Assembly: GCF_000224145.3 (NCBI RefSeq)
Contig: NC_020173.2
Span: 3,387,620-3,451,619 of the forward strand
Reading direction: 5' to 3'
Origin: Ciona intestinalis
Taxonomy: Eukaryota > Chordata > Ascidiacea > Phlebobranchia > Cionidae
DNA: 64,000 nucleotides
The notes under the pieces are model-generated. The model did no database searches, had not been told where the DNA came from, and saw only the letters and a list, made by a program, of their open reading frames with translations. Shown in pieces: positions 1-10,906 of this stretch. Made by a program: the position numbers and the translations under genes. Within the stretch, counting starts at the first letter, position 1, and each line of letters begins with the position of its first letter.

Positions 1-64
1 AAATGGCAAATGTAAATCTGAACATAAAGTTGAATTTGCACAACAAATTTCTTTTGTTACTTAC

Positions 65-100
65 CGCCAAAGCAGCCAGTAGAACGAACAATATCTTCAT
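65..100 (-). CDS. First coding exon of a secreted or membrane protein (partial, runs off left edge)
   Basis: Reading leftwards, an ATG opens the 12-codon peptide MKILFVLLAALA, a typical start and hydrophobic core of a signal peptide. It is followed directly by the splice donor GTAAGT. A TATA-box-like motif lies about 55 bp upstream of the ATG, at a spacing that would leave a short 5'UTR. The rest of the gene lies beyond the window, so the product cannot be named. The gene is oriented away from the LDLa/TSP1 receptor gene's 3' end, with about 1 kb between them. The exon call rests on signal-peptide character plus donor plus TATA. A chance short ORF is possible but unlikely with all three together. 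Confidence 0.6.
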
Positions 101-154
101 GTTTCTTCTTTGTGATCCAAGTCAAATGTGACTGCCTATCCCCCATTTCTACTG

Positions 155-163
155 CCTTTTATA
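155..163 (-). promoter_or_regulatory. TATA box for the left-edge signal-peptide gene
   Basis: On the minus strand the sequence reads TATAAAAGG, a near-perfect metazoan TATA box, 55 bp upstream of the signal-peptide ATG. Transcription would start around position 130. Strict TATA boxes are commonest in tissue-specific genes, which suits a secreted product (inference). Confidence 0.5.
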
Positions 164-1129
164 CACATTTTTAGCAAACAAATCATTTGTAATTCACCGC
201 ACAAGTGTAGCAACAACACTTGATAAAACATGTTTTGAACCAAGGTATCGAAAAATATTTTGATCAAGTTATTGCAGTATAAACTGTATCCAAGGTTATT
301 AGTTAATATGTATTCCAATATTCAAACATAGACATGCGTTCAATTGTTTTGCTTTGATAAACTTGTGTTAAGAGTTACTGATTAAACTCTGAATAAATGA
401 TTTGTTGTATAAAGTTTGTATATAATGTTAATTACTCAAATTAAGCACCCGTTAGTGTTATCATAACTTGACAGTTAGTGTGTATTGTTAATTATACTAT
501 ATATAAAGATTGACACATTTGCTAATTATGTGATTTTTACCATCATGTGATGTCTGTATTGTTTTAACTCTGACACAAGAGTGAGATTAATTGTTGTTTT
601 TCTTGTTATCTGTTTTTCGTTCATTGTGATTATGTTTAGTTGACAGCAATGAGCATGGAGCATTAGTTTTAACAACAAAATGGATTAAATTTAAACTGAA
701 ACAGTATGTGTTCAATTAAAACTCAGATTTGCACCAGCCAGATTTTTTCACCCTTATTTTAATAAATGTTTTGTTAGGGGTATATATCTGATACTGCTCT
801 GGCTGCTTTTTTTATAATGCAAGTGTATAGACAAATCAAATATATATATAATAAATAAAAATATCGGTATGCTTTTTTAATTGTGTATTATAGAAACTTT
901 TGTACCTAATCACAAATTAATTTTTTGGTGGAAAGGCAGTGGTTTGAACTACAGTGTACTAAGTAGGAAAAATTAATGTGTTATCATTTTTATATAAAAA
1001 TAAAATACAAAATACTATGTGTCTATAAAGGTTGAAAAAATGTTTGTGCACAAATTGTAGTTGAAAATTCAAGTATTCACAAAAAAAGCGGTAATAAATT
1101 AGTTTTACAATCAGAATCAGTTACAATAT
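164..1129. other. Intergenic, no gene seen
   Basis: AT-rich spacer between the first exon of the left-edge gene and the stop codon of the LDLa/TSP1 receptor. No ORF with coding character was seen on either strand. The right half probably holds the receptor's 3'UTR. No canonical poly(A) signal close to the stop stood out. Confidence 0.5.
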
Positions 1130-4100
1130 TTATAGAAATCCTTCTCGATTGTCGTTGCCATTATGTTGTGATTGTAAACTGTCTCTGAATATGACATCAT
1201 AATGAGTTTCGTTTTGATCAGGGTACTTATCACTAGGTGACACTACAGGGCTTAATTTGCCGTATTCATGAAACGGTGATCCATTCAGTGTTGCCTGGTG
1301 TTTATTACTAGCACTTCCATTAGTTAGCTGGGGTTCTTCTTTTTTTGATTTAGGCAACACGTTTGTGTAGCCTTCTTTATTTTTCTCTTTTTTCTCCTTT
1401 TTCTCATCTGCACTCTCTTCTTCATCTGTAGCTGTAGCAAGTGTTGTGTAAATCAACTTTTTCCCTCCCAATCCGGATGCTGTCAGATCATCCAAGGATG
1501 AAATCCTTCTTCTGTTTAACTTGGGAGGATCAAACGGTGGAGGACTTATCTGTTCCCCTCCCTTCTTCCTCATTGGTGATACCTTGCATGAATGAATGTA
1601 ACTTATTCATCCTCGCATGGTGGGCAAAAAAAGTCATTAAAATTGTGCATAATTTTATCAATTAACAAAAACTGTGTCAGTACATTAAAAACTACACACA
1701 GTGTGAAAGTTTTGCTGCTACTTATCTCCCTGGGCTGGGCAACAACATACCTTATAACACAGATGTTTTGTTTCTTACACCTCTGCCCATTTACAAGTTT
1801 CCACATATGTAACTTGTTGTGGACACGCCTCCGGGCACACCCCCGACAAGGGCGCACTTGCATGCCGTAGCCACGTGATCTGCGCAATGTGCCGCAATCA
1901 GCGTGGTTCGCACTTGCATGCCTTAGTCACGTGATTTGCCCTGCGCAATGTGCCGCAGTCAGCGTGATTCATTATTAATTGTGTAGCTATGTAGTTATTT
2001 TGTGTAGCTATGTAGTTATTTGTGTCGCTATGTCGCAATTAAGTGCCCTATATATACGTGTGTGCTCGCCTTAGTTTTCATTCGCTATTCGAGCGTTTCA
2101 TTCGCTATTCCAGCGTTTCACTCTACAATTTGGCGTTTCAATACAAACCCAAGAACACAACATAACTTATGGGTGATTACCTTATATGGTGTGCCAGGAG
2201 GAATAAAATCTGATGATGACATTCGTGACACATCGTACCCAGAATCGCTGTCAACATCACCCTGATAACTGAATATAGGAGTTATATTAGAGGTGGCTGG
2301 TTGGCACGTCACCATTATTTTTAAAACTGGGTTGCCATGATATGTTTTACCAACCCAGTTTTACAACTCGGTTCTCGTGCTGTTAAAATTAAGTGTCTAT
2401 ACAAAAAGCAGGGCCAAAATTGTACAGTGTTCGCCACAATATTCATTGAACTTCCCTATGTTTCATGCTATGGATATAACTGTATTGTAACAATGCCCCT
2501 AAGGATCTGGTGCTATGAAAATGTATTAGACAAAAATCAAGTCCAACCAATTGTATAATAAAACATATATATTAAAAAACAGTAATGCTGACGCCTAAGG
2601 GCTATGTACCTGATTGATCCACTCATGCTTGCATATGTATCGGAATGATACGCTCGCTCTGATGATGTGCTGCCTCTAGCTCTTGCAACGTACAACGACC
2701 TACTGCCATTCCCATCTTTATGTTGCCTATTCCTATATCTTCGCCGTGGTGCTGCTGTCGAGCGGTGAGCAGTTAGAGCATTCTCTCTTGAATATTTTCG
2801 GACATGGTTTTTGTAGGGGCTGCTGTTGGCACTTGCGCTGCTCACTCTGTGTTCTGGTGATGCTTGCATTGTGGCATATTGGTCATCTGTTGTGAAGTAA
2901 TACTAGTTTAAATGCAGCACATTGCTGTATAGACACCCATGTTATATCTTAACAATGAACATAATGTGTATGAATACCATGTGTGTCTCGTCGTGTATAA
3001 GAAGATACCCATGTTATATCCCAACAGGGATGAGGGTATATGAATACACCGTATGTGCCTTGTGTTACAAATTTATGTCAACATTATTATAAACATATAA
3101 AACAAGTTTTTAAATCCAAACTCACTTTTAAGCGGTGGCAAAACAAGATCAACAGATTTTGATTTTGTTCTCGGTCTTCTAACTGAAGGTATGGGAACTA
3201 TGTAACCATCCTTGTCTAATGTATCGACACTCTTTGTTTTACGTAGTGGGGCTTTTGGAGGGTGACCCAATTCTTCTGCTGGAAATCTTGATATTGTTCG
3301 TTCTCTGTGTGGTTTATGCCCCATTTCATTTACCCCAAGACTTGAGAGGGACATTAGGGAAGCTGACCTTTGTGGGAGAGGGGGTGGTGATGTCATTGAT
3401 GAAGTATAGTCTCGTGTAGGTGAAGTATCAAACAAAGAAACCCCAGTTTGTGCGTACGGGTCAATTTGCTTTGCTCGTAAGTCCGATATACTTTCATATG
3501 GTGGTTCTATTGAATCCGGTGTTGCAGGTAGCGGGGTGTTTTGGTTCTTTTGTGATGGGGAGTGGGAAAAGTTGGACATAGGAGATCTTCCTAATGTATT
3601 TGTGGAAATAGGCAGTGTATGTGTGCTCTGCATTAATGTGTTGTTGGTGGGGTAAAGTGGGTCAATGCTTTGTGGGTTGTAGTGTTGACTTATCGCTCTT
3701 TTTCTTTTGTCTGTAACTCTTTTGTTCCAGCACGCATAGGTTAGTAGGATGATAATTACTATGAGAATTATCCCGGCTAAGATTCCAACCGAAATTATTG
3801 CAATCATGCTTTCGCTGAGTGGCGGGCTTGTCCCAACTGTGAAGTTAAAATACTTTGGTTAGTTGCTAAATATCATTAAAGTCTGTGTATAAATTTATAA
3901 AAAAAGTTTGTTTTTTTTTCTTTATAAGTTATAAGCAGTAACCATTAACCAGTACGGCAGTACTTGTTGCAAATATAAGCATAAATTCGAAGTATAAATA
4001 ATGTCACCCGGATTTCGTTAAACAATTAAAAAACATGACACCTAAGATCGCAAATTGTTATAAGTGCTGCTTGGTATGTTATTTTTTGATATTCTAAATC

Positions 4101-7100
4101 TAAAAGTCCTATATATATATATATATATACGTATTTGTTATGTTTTCACTATACCTGGTGCCGTAGTTGTTGTTTCTGTTGTTGTTGTTGCATCTGTTGT
4201 TTGTGCTGCAGTTGTTGTTGTTTCTAATGTGCAGTTACAATTCAATGTGTCAGTGTTTAATCCATTGCATTTTCCTGCATATATAGTTTCAGGTTTATGT
4301 CTATTCACAAGTATTAAATGAAATAAAATTATTTCGTCTCTTCGGTCACGATCGGTAGATTTTACAAAAGCGAAAAGACAGGTAGTATTGGTAAAACAAC
4401 AGTTGTTAAAACACGCTTATTTATAAAAAAAAGAAAGAAAGAATGTTTTGGGTAAAAGGCGTGACCGTTACACCCCATTTAGCAAACACAAGTTTAAACC
4501 CCAAGTTATATTTACCATTGACATGAGTGTTTACATTAGTGTGTGTGACACATTTTCGAGCTCTAACTTTTTCTCCAGCTTGGTTGTTGTTTGGGCACAA
4601 ACATGGCTGCCAGCTACTCCATGCTGTCCAACTGTGACAGTTTGACTGTGAGTGGAAGAGATTTGGTTATTTGCCAGATAGAGATATCTAATTCATCTTT
4701 CATACACCTCATGCTTACTGCCAAGTTTTAATATGGGTGTCTTCTTATACACCAGATACACATGGTGTACAGTTCCAGTTTTATTAAATAAATATTATAA
4801 ATGTCTTTAAGCAAGCTGTATAAAACACAGAATTTTTGAGTTTCAATACAAACATGACAGTGTATTTATATCGTATCTTAGGTAAAAATTGTATCATACA
4901 TAGGGCCATGTGTCATATTTTTATTGAAACTGTCTTAAATTGCTTGTCTCTATATTTTACTTTAATTTTAGTTAAACTTTTATGTTTTTATTTTTAATTC
5001 TTACTTCATCTGCGCTGTTCCCACAGTCTATGACATCATCACACACTTTGTTTGTCACAACGGTTTCATTATCGTTGCATTTTCCCAATGGAAGTTGTTG
5101 CATCTTCCCAGTATTGTTACAATGGAAGTGACCCTGACATCCAAGGTAACAACCTTCCTCATCTGAACCATCATAACAATCCTTGTGCCCGTTGCATACC
5201 TGGGTAAGATATTGATATATGTATAGAAGATTCCATTATTTTAGTGTAGGGTGGTTTTGATTCTTATTCTATATGGGTAAATCCCTGAGATACTATTGCA
5301 AGGTGTTGCGTTCCTGGGTAAAAAATGCCAAAATGATAATGTGATGTTCATTAAAAAAAACTGGGATTTATTTGTAATGTTGATATTTTGATTCTATTCT
5401 ATATGGGTGAGAATCTGTTAGATGCGGCATTGTATACTGGGTATATGTTAGGGTAGCTTGATATACATAAAAGAAACCAGAATTTTAGGGTAGTGTGATT
5501 TTGATTTTTTTCTAAATGGGTAAAAATCCCTGAGATACTATGGCAAGCAAGAGCAGTGCAATGTTTATTGAAGAAACGGGGACTGAGTCTGTGAGATACT
5601 ATGGCTAACTTGGCTTAAATAGTAGTTTAGTGTGAGATGTTACTGAGGTCTGTTTTAAGACATGACATGGTACATTGGATTTATAGCACAGATAGTTTAT
5701 TACCAACTTTGTATACACACATTCTATTCTATATGGGTGAGGTCCTACAATGAGGCACAGCAGAAAAAAAGAACTTAGAAATTTGTTCGAACTATTTAAT
5801 TAAACAAAATATTCTTAGAGTATAAATAAATCTACCTCATTCTCAGCAATACATTGTGGGATGTTGGTACACAGAAACCCCCTGCACCTTCCACCGTGGT
5901 ATAAACAATTGATTTCATCGGAGCCTGCCACACAGTTCTTTACCCCGTCACATACCTGGTGCAAGTGGGAATTTCGGTAAAGATTTTAAAGGTTGATGGT
6001 TATACAAAAACAAGTAAAATAATATGAGCTACTGGTGTATTAGATGCAACCTTTTAGGCAAAAATCAATCAAAGTTAGACAATTGTGTTTCCTAAACTGC
6101 ACACCTTGAGCACTTTTGACTAAATCTTAGATCACATATTGCATATTCTATGTGGGTAAGGTTCTGCAAAGTGCCATCTATGGGACCTGAGATTTAGACC
6201 GGAGTTGGCCTATTGGCCCGATACCCAGGGTGCTACAAGCCATTAGTGACCACTGTCAACGTCTGTTAAGTGTCTTGTTCCATGACTCATACAGCTGTTA
6301 GTAGATCATTGAACACATTATCCTTCGCTTACAATACAAGCCCTCAACCACTAATCCACAGTGCCAGATTAACATAACAATAGCTAAACCAGTTTACAGT
6401 CTGCAAGAACACACCTTGGATCTGGGAAAACATTGTGGGAATATTGATACCATTTTGCATTGAAACTGATTATTTTCACACTGAGTGCACCCGGGTGTAA
6501 TTTGTGAAAGTTTAATCTCATCTGTGCCATCTCCACAGTCATTGTAGCCATCACAAGATTGCTGCGGTGTATTCACGCAGAAAGTGTTCTCTGTAAGTGG
6601 TTGCTTTACTTTTGTATGTGTTTGGTGTAGAAAATAGTGAGTAAATATAAGAAGAGTATTATGTAGGCTATTATATATTGTAGCTTTACTAAGTGAATGC
6701 TGTAGAGTTATACATGGAATTTTTTATCCACCAGACATGCATGTTTTTTATACACCTCATGCTCACTGTCTATAACATGGGTGTCTTATACATCAGACAC
6801 ACATTGTGTATTCATACACCTTATACAGGCTGTTGAGTTATAACATGGGTGTCTTCTTATTCACCAAAAAGCAGAAATACATGGTGAATTTAAACACCTC
6901 GTGCTCAATGTCAAGTTATAACATAGTTTTCTTTTTATACAGACTAACCCAAAGTACTCATGAAAACACTCAACTTACGGTTTTGACAAGCGACAGTCAC
7001 CCCTCCACAAGGAACAGAACACCTGGTCCCTGTGAACGCACCACCCACGCAACAAGAGGTGTCTACTTGACTTCTATAAAAGTAGTAAAGATTCTTTTAT

Positions 7101-8565
7101 TATATTGTAATTAATAATAATACACCACATACATACTGTGTGATCCTTGTTGAGTTATAACATGGGTGTCTCCTTATACACCAAGCACACATGGTGTATT
7201 CATACACCTCATGCTCATTTCTATTATAACATGGGTGTCTCCTTATACACCAAATACACATGGTGTATTCAAACATCCCATGCTCATTACCAGGTTATAA
7301 CATAGGTATCTTAATATATACTTAATACTAGTATACATATACCTCATGCTCACCTAATTCATATGATATGTTTCATACACCAGACACATATGGTTTCATT
7401 GCTTACTTACTAGTTACTAATTATACATAATATGCTATATGACGGTTACCTGTCTTCAAATAGTCTATATATTGACCCACACTTAACACAAGCAGATGTT
7501 GAATCATTATACGACTTCCACACTTGGGTTGTGTTATCTATGCTTGTATCACACCTGTGGTATATTATATTGTATATTACTTCATGTAAAATATATAAAA
7601 CACATCATTTATAACATAGATAAACACTGTATAACATTACATACATGTTAATCTTAAGGTTTATGAAACAAAACACCCAGGTTATAATGACTGTAGTTGC
7701 CCCGCCACGCGAAGATAATAAAGTTACAATCATTCTGTGTAAATCATTTAACTTAATAATACATATATTAGTAAATTACAATACTAATACAGCTACAATA
7801 CTAATACCCTGTTCTAATAAGTAATGGTCCACCCTAATAAAGGCGACCTAAATACTAAAAAGGACGTTAAATATTGGTGTTCAAAATTAAATTGGCAAAA
7901 AGATTTTTATTAGATTTATGCCAGACAGTATTAGAACAATATGCATGTATAATACATGATGTTTTACATTATACAGTTTTGTATTTGATGTTTTATATTT
8001 ATTTACTTCATGCCAACTACCAAGATAGTAACAACCATTAGGTCCGTTACACCTTTAAGGAAACAGGAAACTGCTGACATCATAATAATGTTATTGTGAC
8101 TAAACACTTGTACTTATTCTAGCATAAGCAAGTTACATTCTGTTAATCTTTTAAACCGGCAATGTCTAACTAAGAACACCCGGATTTTTACCACTACTAT
8201 AAATAAATAAAAGTAACTTTCATTTATACTAGTATAGTGGGGCGACGACAGTTGTTATAACACAGGTGTTCCGTTTCATACAACTTGTGGCCCCCTTAGG
8301 AGTTACCACATATGTAACTTTGTAAGTAATTGTTTTACCCAAATCACCAACCCGTAACTCTTAACTTCCTAGTTTAGCAGCTTCTTATAGGTATAAAAGC
8401 ACATATTCCATTTACAACAAATACTGAATTCATGTATATGATGTATGAGTATGTTTACACTAGCTTAAGTATATTAGCCACTTACCATCTAATTTGATTT
8501 AAAACCGAAGCACTTTTTCTCACAGACAATATCAACAATAAAAATGACAAAATATGAAACTTCAT
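1130..8565 (-). CDS. LDLa/TSP1 single-pass membrane receptor-like protein, 11 exons, 813 aa
   Basis: Exons, in transcript order: 8486-8565, 6979-7070, 6415-6590, 5836-5955, 5005-5199, 4516-4645, 4155-4274, 3126-3836, 2610-2886, 2181-2268, 1130-1582. All junctions are GT..AG and keep frame (2442 nt in total). Residues 1-20 form a signal peptide (MKFHILSFLLLILS). A Cys-rich segment follows (about 27-57). Four LDL-receptor class A modules span about 58-221, each ending in the calcium-binding acidic core (CGDGTDE, CVAGSDE, CYDGSDE, CGNSADE). Residues about 222-264 are a thrombospondin type 1 module with the WxxW-type core WTAWSSWQPC and RARKC. A stalk of Thr and Ala follows, then a membrane helix at about 315-341 and a roughly 470-residue cytoplasmic tail. 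The tail is rich in Ser, Pro and Arg, with proline motifs (PPPLPQR, PPPFDPP) that could bind SH3 domains. The modules imply extracellular ligand binding. I do not recognise a named orthologue. Least certain is the acceptor of exon 2: the AG at 7071-7072 keeps frame, while the AG three bases earlier would give a stop. Confidence 0.85.
1587..1840. repeat. Dispersed repeat copy, split (family with TAACTT..GTTATAACAC motifs)
   Basis: Sequence around 1590-1617 and 1750-1820 matches, in pieces, the repeat seen whole at 8238-8320, 38953-39060 and 62275-62395. Shared landmarks are 'atgtaactt.ttcatcctcgcatgg', 'ttataacac.g.tgtt.tgttt' and 'ccacatatgtaactt'. It lies in the last intron of the receptor gene and seems to be interrupted by unrelated sequence. 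It is probably an old SINE- or MITE-like element; its class is not determined. Confidence 0.45.
1843..2125. repeat. Cluster of short tandem duplications in the last receptor intron
   Basis: A unit of about 60 bp is repeated twice (1856-1910 and 1911-1975). It contains CTTGCATGCC, the palindrome CACGTG and GCGCAATGTGCCGCA. Next come two to three copies of 'tgtgtagctatgtagttatt' (about 1980-2030) and two of 'ttcattcgctattc.agcgttt' (about 2078-2120). The GC content is above that of the neighbourhood. No coding potential was seen. Confidence 0.6.
4325..4480. repeat. Dispersed repeat copy (same family as the 523-bp duplication at 14.4 kb)
   Basis: The stretch with 'ggtcacgat', 'tttacaaaa.cgaaaag', 'ggtaaaacaacagttgtt' and 'aaaacacgc' matches the second half of each unit of the tandem duplication at 14358-15395, with substitutions. 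It lies in the receptor intron between the TSP1 and Thr-stalk exons. Confidence 0.55.
5230..5760. repeat. Diverged tandem repeat with 'attctatatgggt' motif
   Basis: In the intron between the third and fourth LDLa exons, a loose unit containing 'ttagtgt.gggt', 'ttgattctattctatatgggt' and 'ccctgagatactat.gcaag' returns at about 5240, 5380, 5485, 5575 and 5715 with variable spacing. The motif 'tattctatatgggt' is shared with dispersed elements at 6145, 28515, 42758, 44885 and 63389. The intron therefore appears to hold several nested fragments of one family. Confidence 0.5.
6145..6225. repeat. Dispersed repeat copy ('tctatgtgggt..gggacctgagatttag..gttggcc')
   Basis: One of at least five similar segments in the window (others near 28515, 42758, 44885 and 63389). 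They share a start like 'attctatgtgggt', a middle like 'atgggacctgagatttag' and an end like 'gagttggccta'. It lies in a receptor intron and has no coding potential. Confidence 0.55.
6715..7390. repeat. Tandem repeat of about 65 bp flanking receptor exon 2
   Basis: Units read roughly 'tacaccagacacacatggtg', then 'tattcatacacctcatgctc', then 'ttataacatgggtgtct'. They recur at about 6730, 6790, 6850, 6895, 7150, 7215, 7285 and 7370. The array surrounds the coding exon at 6979-7070. Related single units appear at about 4700-4760 and, in the opposite orientation, at about 2930-3050. Each unit contains near-palindromic pairs (acaccCATG / CATGggtgt), so it can fold. Confidence 0.6.
8238..8320. repeat. 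Dispersed repeat copy ('gacgacagttgttataacac')
   Basis: A short element containing 'acagttgttataacacaggtgttc', 'tttcatacaacttgtg' and 'gttaccacatatgtaactt'. It lies in the first receptor intron. Related copies are at 38953-39060 and 62275-62395, with a fragmented one at 1587-1840. Confidence 0.5.
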
Positions 8566-9194
8566 TTTAAAAAATATTGTCTTTTCTAATTTCTTGATTC
8601 GAAAGAAACGAAGATACTTTACTGTGCATTACAGTTCATATATTGAAGTTATGATTTGTTTTATTACATCACACAGGTGTTTGTGACATCACAGACCATA
8701 GACAAGGAGACTTCCATATAAGGGAAATGATGATTTGCATCTGCAATCACTCACCGGATACTATTACATAACAATGGTACAAACTATTGCCTTCTGTGAC
8801 GTCATAAGTGATTGTATTACTTGGTAGATTCAATTCATTTTGTCTCACAGATGAAACAACTGACATACTTACACCACAGTTGAACTGACATACTTACAAT
8901 TTCATACATCTGGATTTTGCACGAAATAAAGATGTTTTTTATCAATTTAAATGAATTCATTGTTGTAACTTCTTCTGAAGATTGTTTTAGATTGTGTTTT
9001 TGTTTATTTAATACAATACACTTTTTGTTTTTTTTTTGCATATTCTATAATTTTCTTCCCCTTTTTCTAATCCACAGTTCAACATTACATAGCAATTAAA
9101 ATTGTAAAAGTGTTTCGTAGATATTTTGTTTTGTTTAATACAAACGTTAATGATTTTATCGCAAGTTTCGTAATACACCAATATGCTGGTATTT

Positions 9195-9335
9195 CATACG
9201 AGTTTATTTGTCAAAAACATTCGATAAAATATAAAACCGTATACTCACGACTCCCATAGACCGTTGTCAATTGTCTAAAACACGATCAGAGTATTTGAAC
9301 ATGTTTTTAAAGTGTCCCGTCTTACCCCATGGTAT
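9195..9335 (+). mobile_element. Miniature inverted-repeat element, 5'-truncated fragment
   Basis: Only the right part of the family consensus is present: 'ataaaaccgta.actcacgac', 'cccatagaccgttgt', 'taaaacacgatcag', ending 'gtgtcccgtcttacccca'. It adjoins the next copy directly. Confidence 0.6.
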
Positions 9336-9343
9336 AGTAGGTT

Positions 9344-9507
9344 GGGATAAGATGGTACGTGTTCTCTTGTATCGTTCCGTTTGGTAGCATACGAAATATA
9401 TTGACAGAATTATAAAACCGTATCGTCACGCCTCTAAAAAAGCGTTAATTGTTATGTGTTAAAACACGATTAAGCGGTATCCATCTTACCCCACAGTATT
9501 ATACATA
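9344..9507 (+). mobile_element. Miniature inverted-repeat element copy (orientation A)
   Basis: Diverged but complete: left end 'ggttgggataagatgg', core 'ttggtagca.acgaa', 'agaattataaaaccgtat', right end 'atccatcttaccccacagta'. Confidence 0.65.
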
Positions 9508-9607
9508 CTCGATATGACGTCGTTAGAATACCTCAGCTCGTGTCCACTATTTTGCTAAAGTACAATTTCGCATGATATCGTTAGCTTTGTAAGAATACCA
9601 TATTATA

Positions 9608-9724
9608 TAGTGGGGTGAGAGTAGATGGCATATCTTTTCAATCTATTTTCCCGTCTCATTAGCAAACAGAACATTCAAAGAATTATAAAAAACGTGTCAT
9701 CAAGACTCCCATAAACCATTGTTA
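9608..9724 (+). mobile_element. Miniature inverted-repeat element, 3'-truncated copy (A)
   Basis: Starts 'gtggggtgagagtagatgg' and keeps 'cattcaaagaattataaaa' and 'gactcccataaaccattgtta', then diverges before the right terminal repeat. Confidence 0.6.
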
Positions 9725-10049
9725 CAACGATTTTCGCCCCGACTATTGTAACAAATCATATTCTTAGAAATAAAAAGCCGGGTATAGCACCCAAACAATA
9801 ACCGATACGATTTAAATATGATTAATATGAGTAAGTAACTAAAGCAAGGTAGGCCAGATGATTTGGGATTTGACCAGAGTTGACCTACTACTACGTTATA
9901 CGGTATTCCCCATTCGTTAATTATGATACATTATACGTGTAGACAAGGTATTGTACCACTGGTATTCTTTTGTTTAACGGTAATATAATAAAATAATGAT
10001 GCATCAAAGTAACAGGAAGTATATATTATCACAAAGTTCATGACCCCAG

Positions 10050-10283
10050 TAGGTTAAGGTAAGATGAAACACTTTTTTATTCTATTTTCTTGTTCAATTT
10101 GGTAGTAAACAAGGAATATTCAAAGAATTATAAAACAGTATCCTCTATATGACTCTAAAACAAACTGTAGAAGTGTATGAACCTGTGTGATTCTAAAATA
10201 GCGTTGTTAATTGTTTAAAACACGATCAGGATATTTGGATATCATGTGCTAAAGGTGTCTCATCTTCCCCCACAGTACTCTAT
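10050..10283 (+). mobile_element. Miniature inverted-repeat element copy (A) with internal duplication
   Basis: Both ends are present ('aggttaaggtaagatg' and 'ggtgtctcatcttcccccac'). The centre is longer than in other copies because the 'gactctaaaa' segment occurs twice (about 10150 and 10190). Confidence 0.65.
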
Positions 10284-10572
10284 TTAAATAGTTTTTGTAA
10301 CTTGTATGTTTCGTACATTCTTTAAGCGAATAACTATTACTGTAGTATTTTGTGGCCTGATTGTTTACTACGTGTGTTCACACAAGTCGCAGGAATTCCA
10401 GCAAAAATAATAATTGCCGTAATCTTTACAATCCGTTGTTACTATAAATAGACTTCAGTGTTACCTGACGTTAAGGTACTGCTTATCAAATCCTATCTCG
10501 AAACTCAGGCCTTAATGTTTTGGAAAGGCAGCACTAAGCGCTGGAATTCGCGCGAGATTCAATTTAGCCTTG

Positions 10573-10679
10573 TTACGTCACAATCCACAACGTTGCTCCT
10601 AGCAATTAACCAATCAGCTCCCAGCTTTCCACGTGATTAACACGTTTTCGTTTTTGCTAATGTGAGTTTGGGGCGGAGC
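10573..10679 (+). promoter_or_regulatory. Promoter-like island: CRE half-site, RFX X-box-like palindrome, CCAAT, E-box, GC box
   Basis: Within about 110 bp the plus strand shows TTACGTCA (10573-10580), GTTGCTCCTAGCAAT (10592-10606, an imperfect RFX X-box palindrome), CCAATCAG (10610-10617), CACGTG (10630-10635) and GGGGCGGAGC (10670-10679). The block is more GC-rich than its surroundings. It precedes a possible spliced transcript on the plus strand. RFX X-boxes close to start sites are typical of ciliary genes in animals (established knowledge); whether this one works is inference. Confidence 0.5.
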
Positions 10680-10906
10680 TTGTTCTTTTGACTTGCCAAG
10701 TTTTGTAAGAAGGTTTGCGTAAAGCAGTTGGAAGTTATATTGTATAGTTGCGCAAAGGCAACTTGGATTTAGATAAGGATTTGTTTAAGTACTGAATATA
10801 GCCTACATCATATAATGTAACTATTTTTTGTATTAATGTTTAACGTTTAATTTACAGCTCGCTAATTTGAAAATTAGTTCAATAAAACTTTGAAATATTT
10901 GAATCT

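Larger units (their letters stand above)
8566..10560. other. Intergenic, transposon-rich, no gene seen
   Basis: Upstream flank of the receptor gene. No coding ORF was found on either strand. The receptor promoter should lie just above 8565; no TATA box stood out. From 9195 onward the stretch is largely made of copies and fragments of the GTGGGG..CCCCAC miniature element. Confidence 0.5.
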
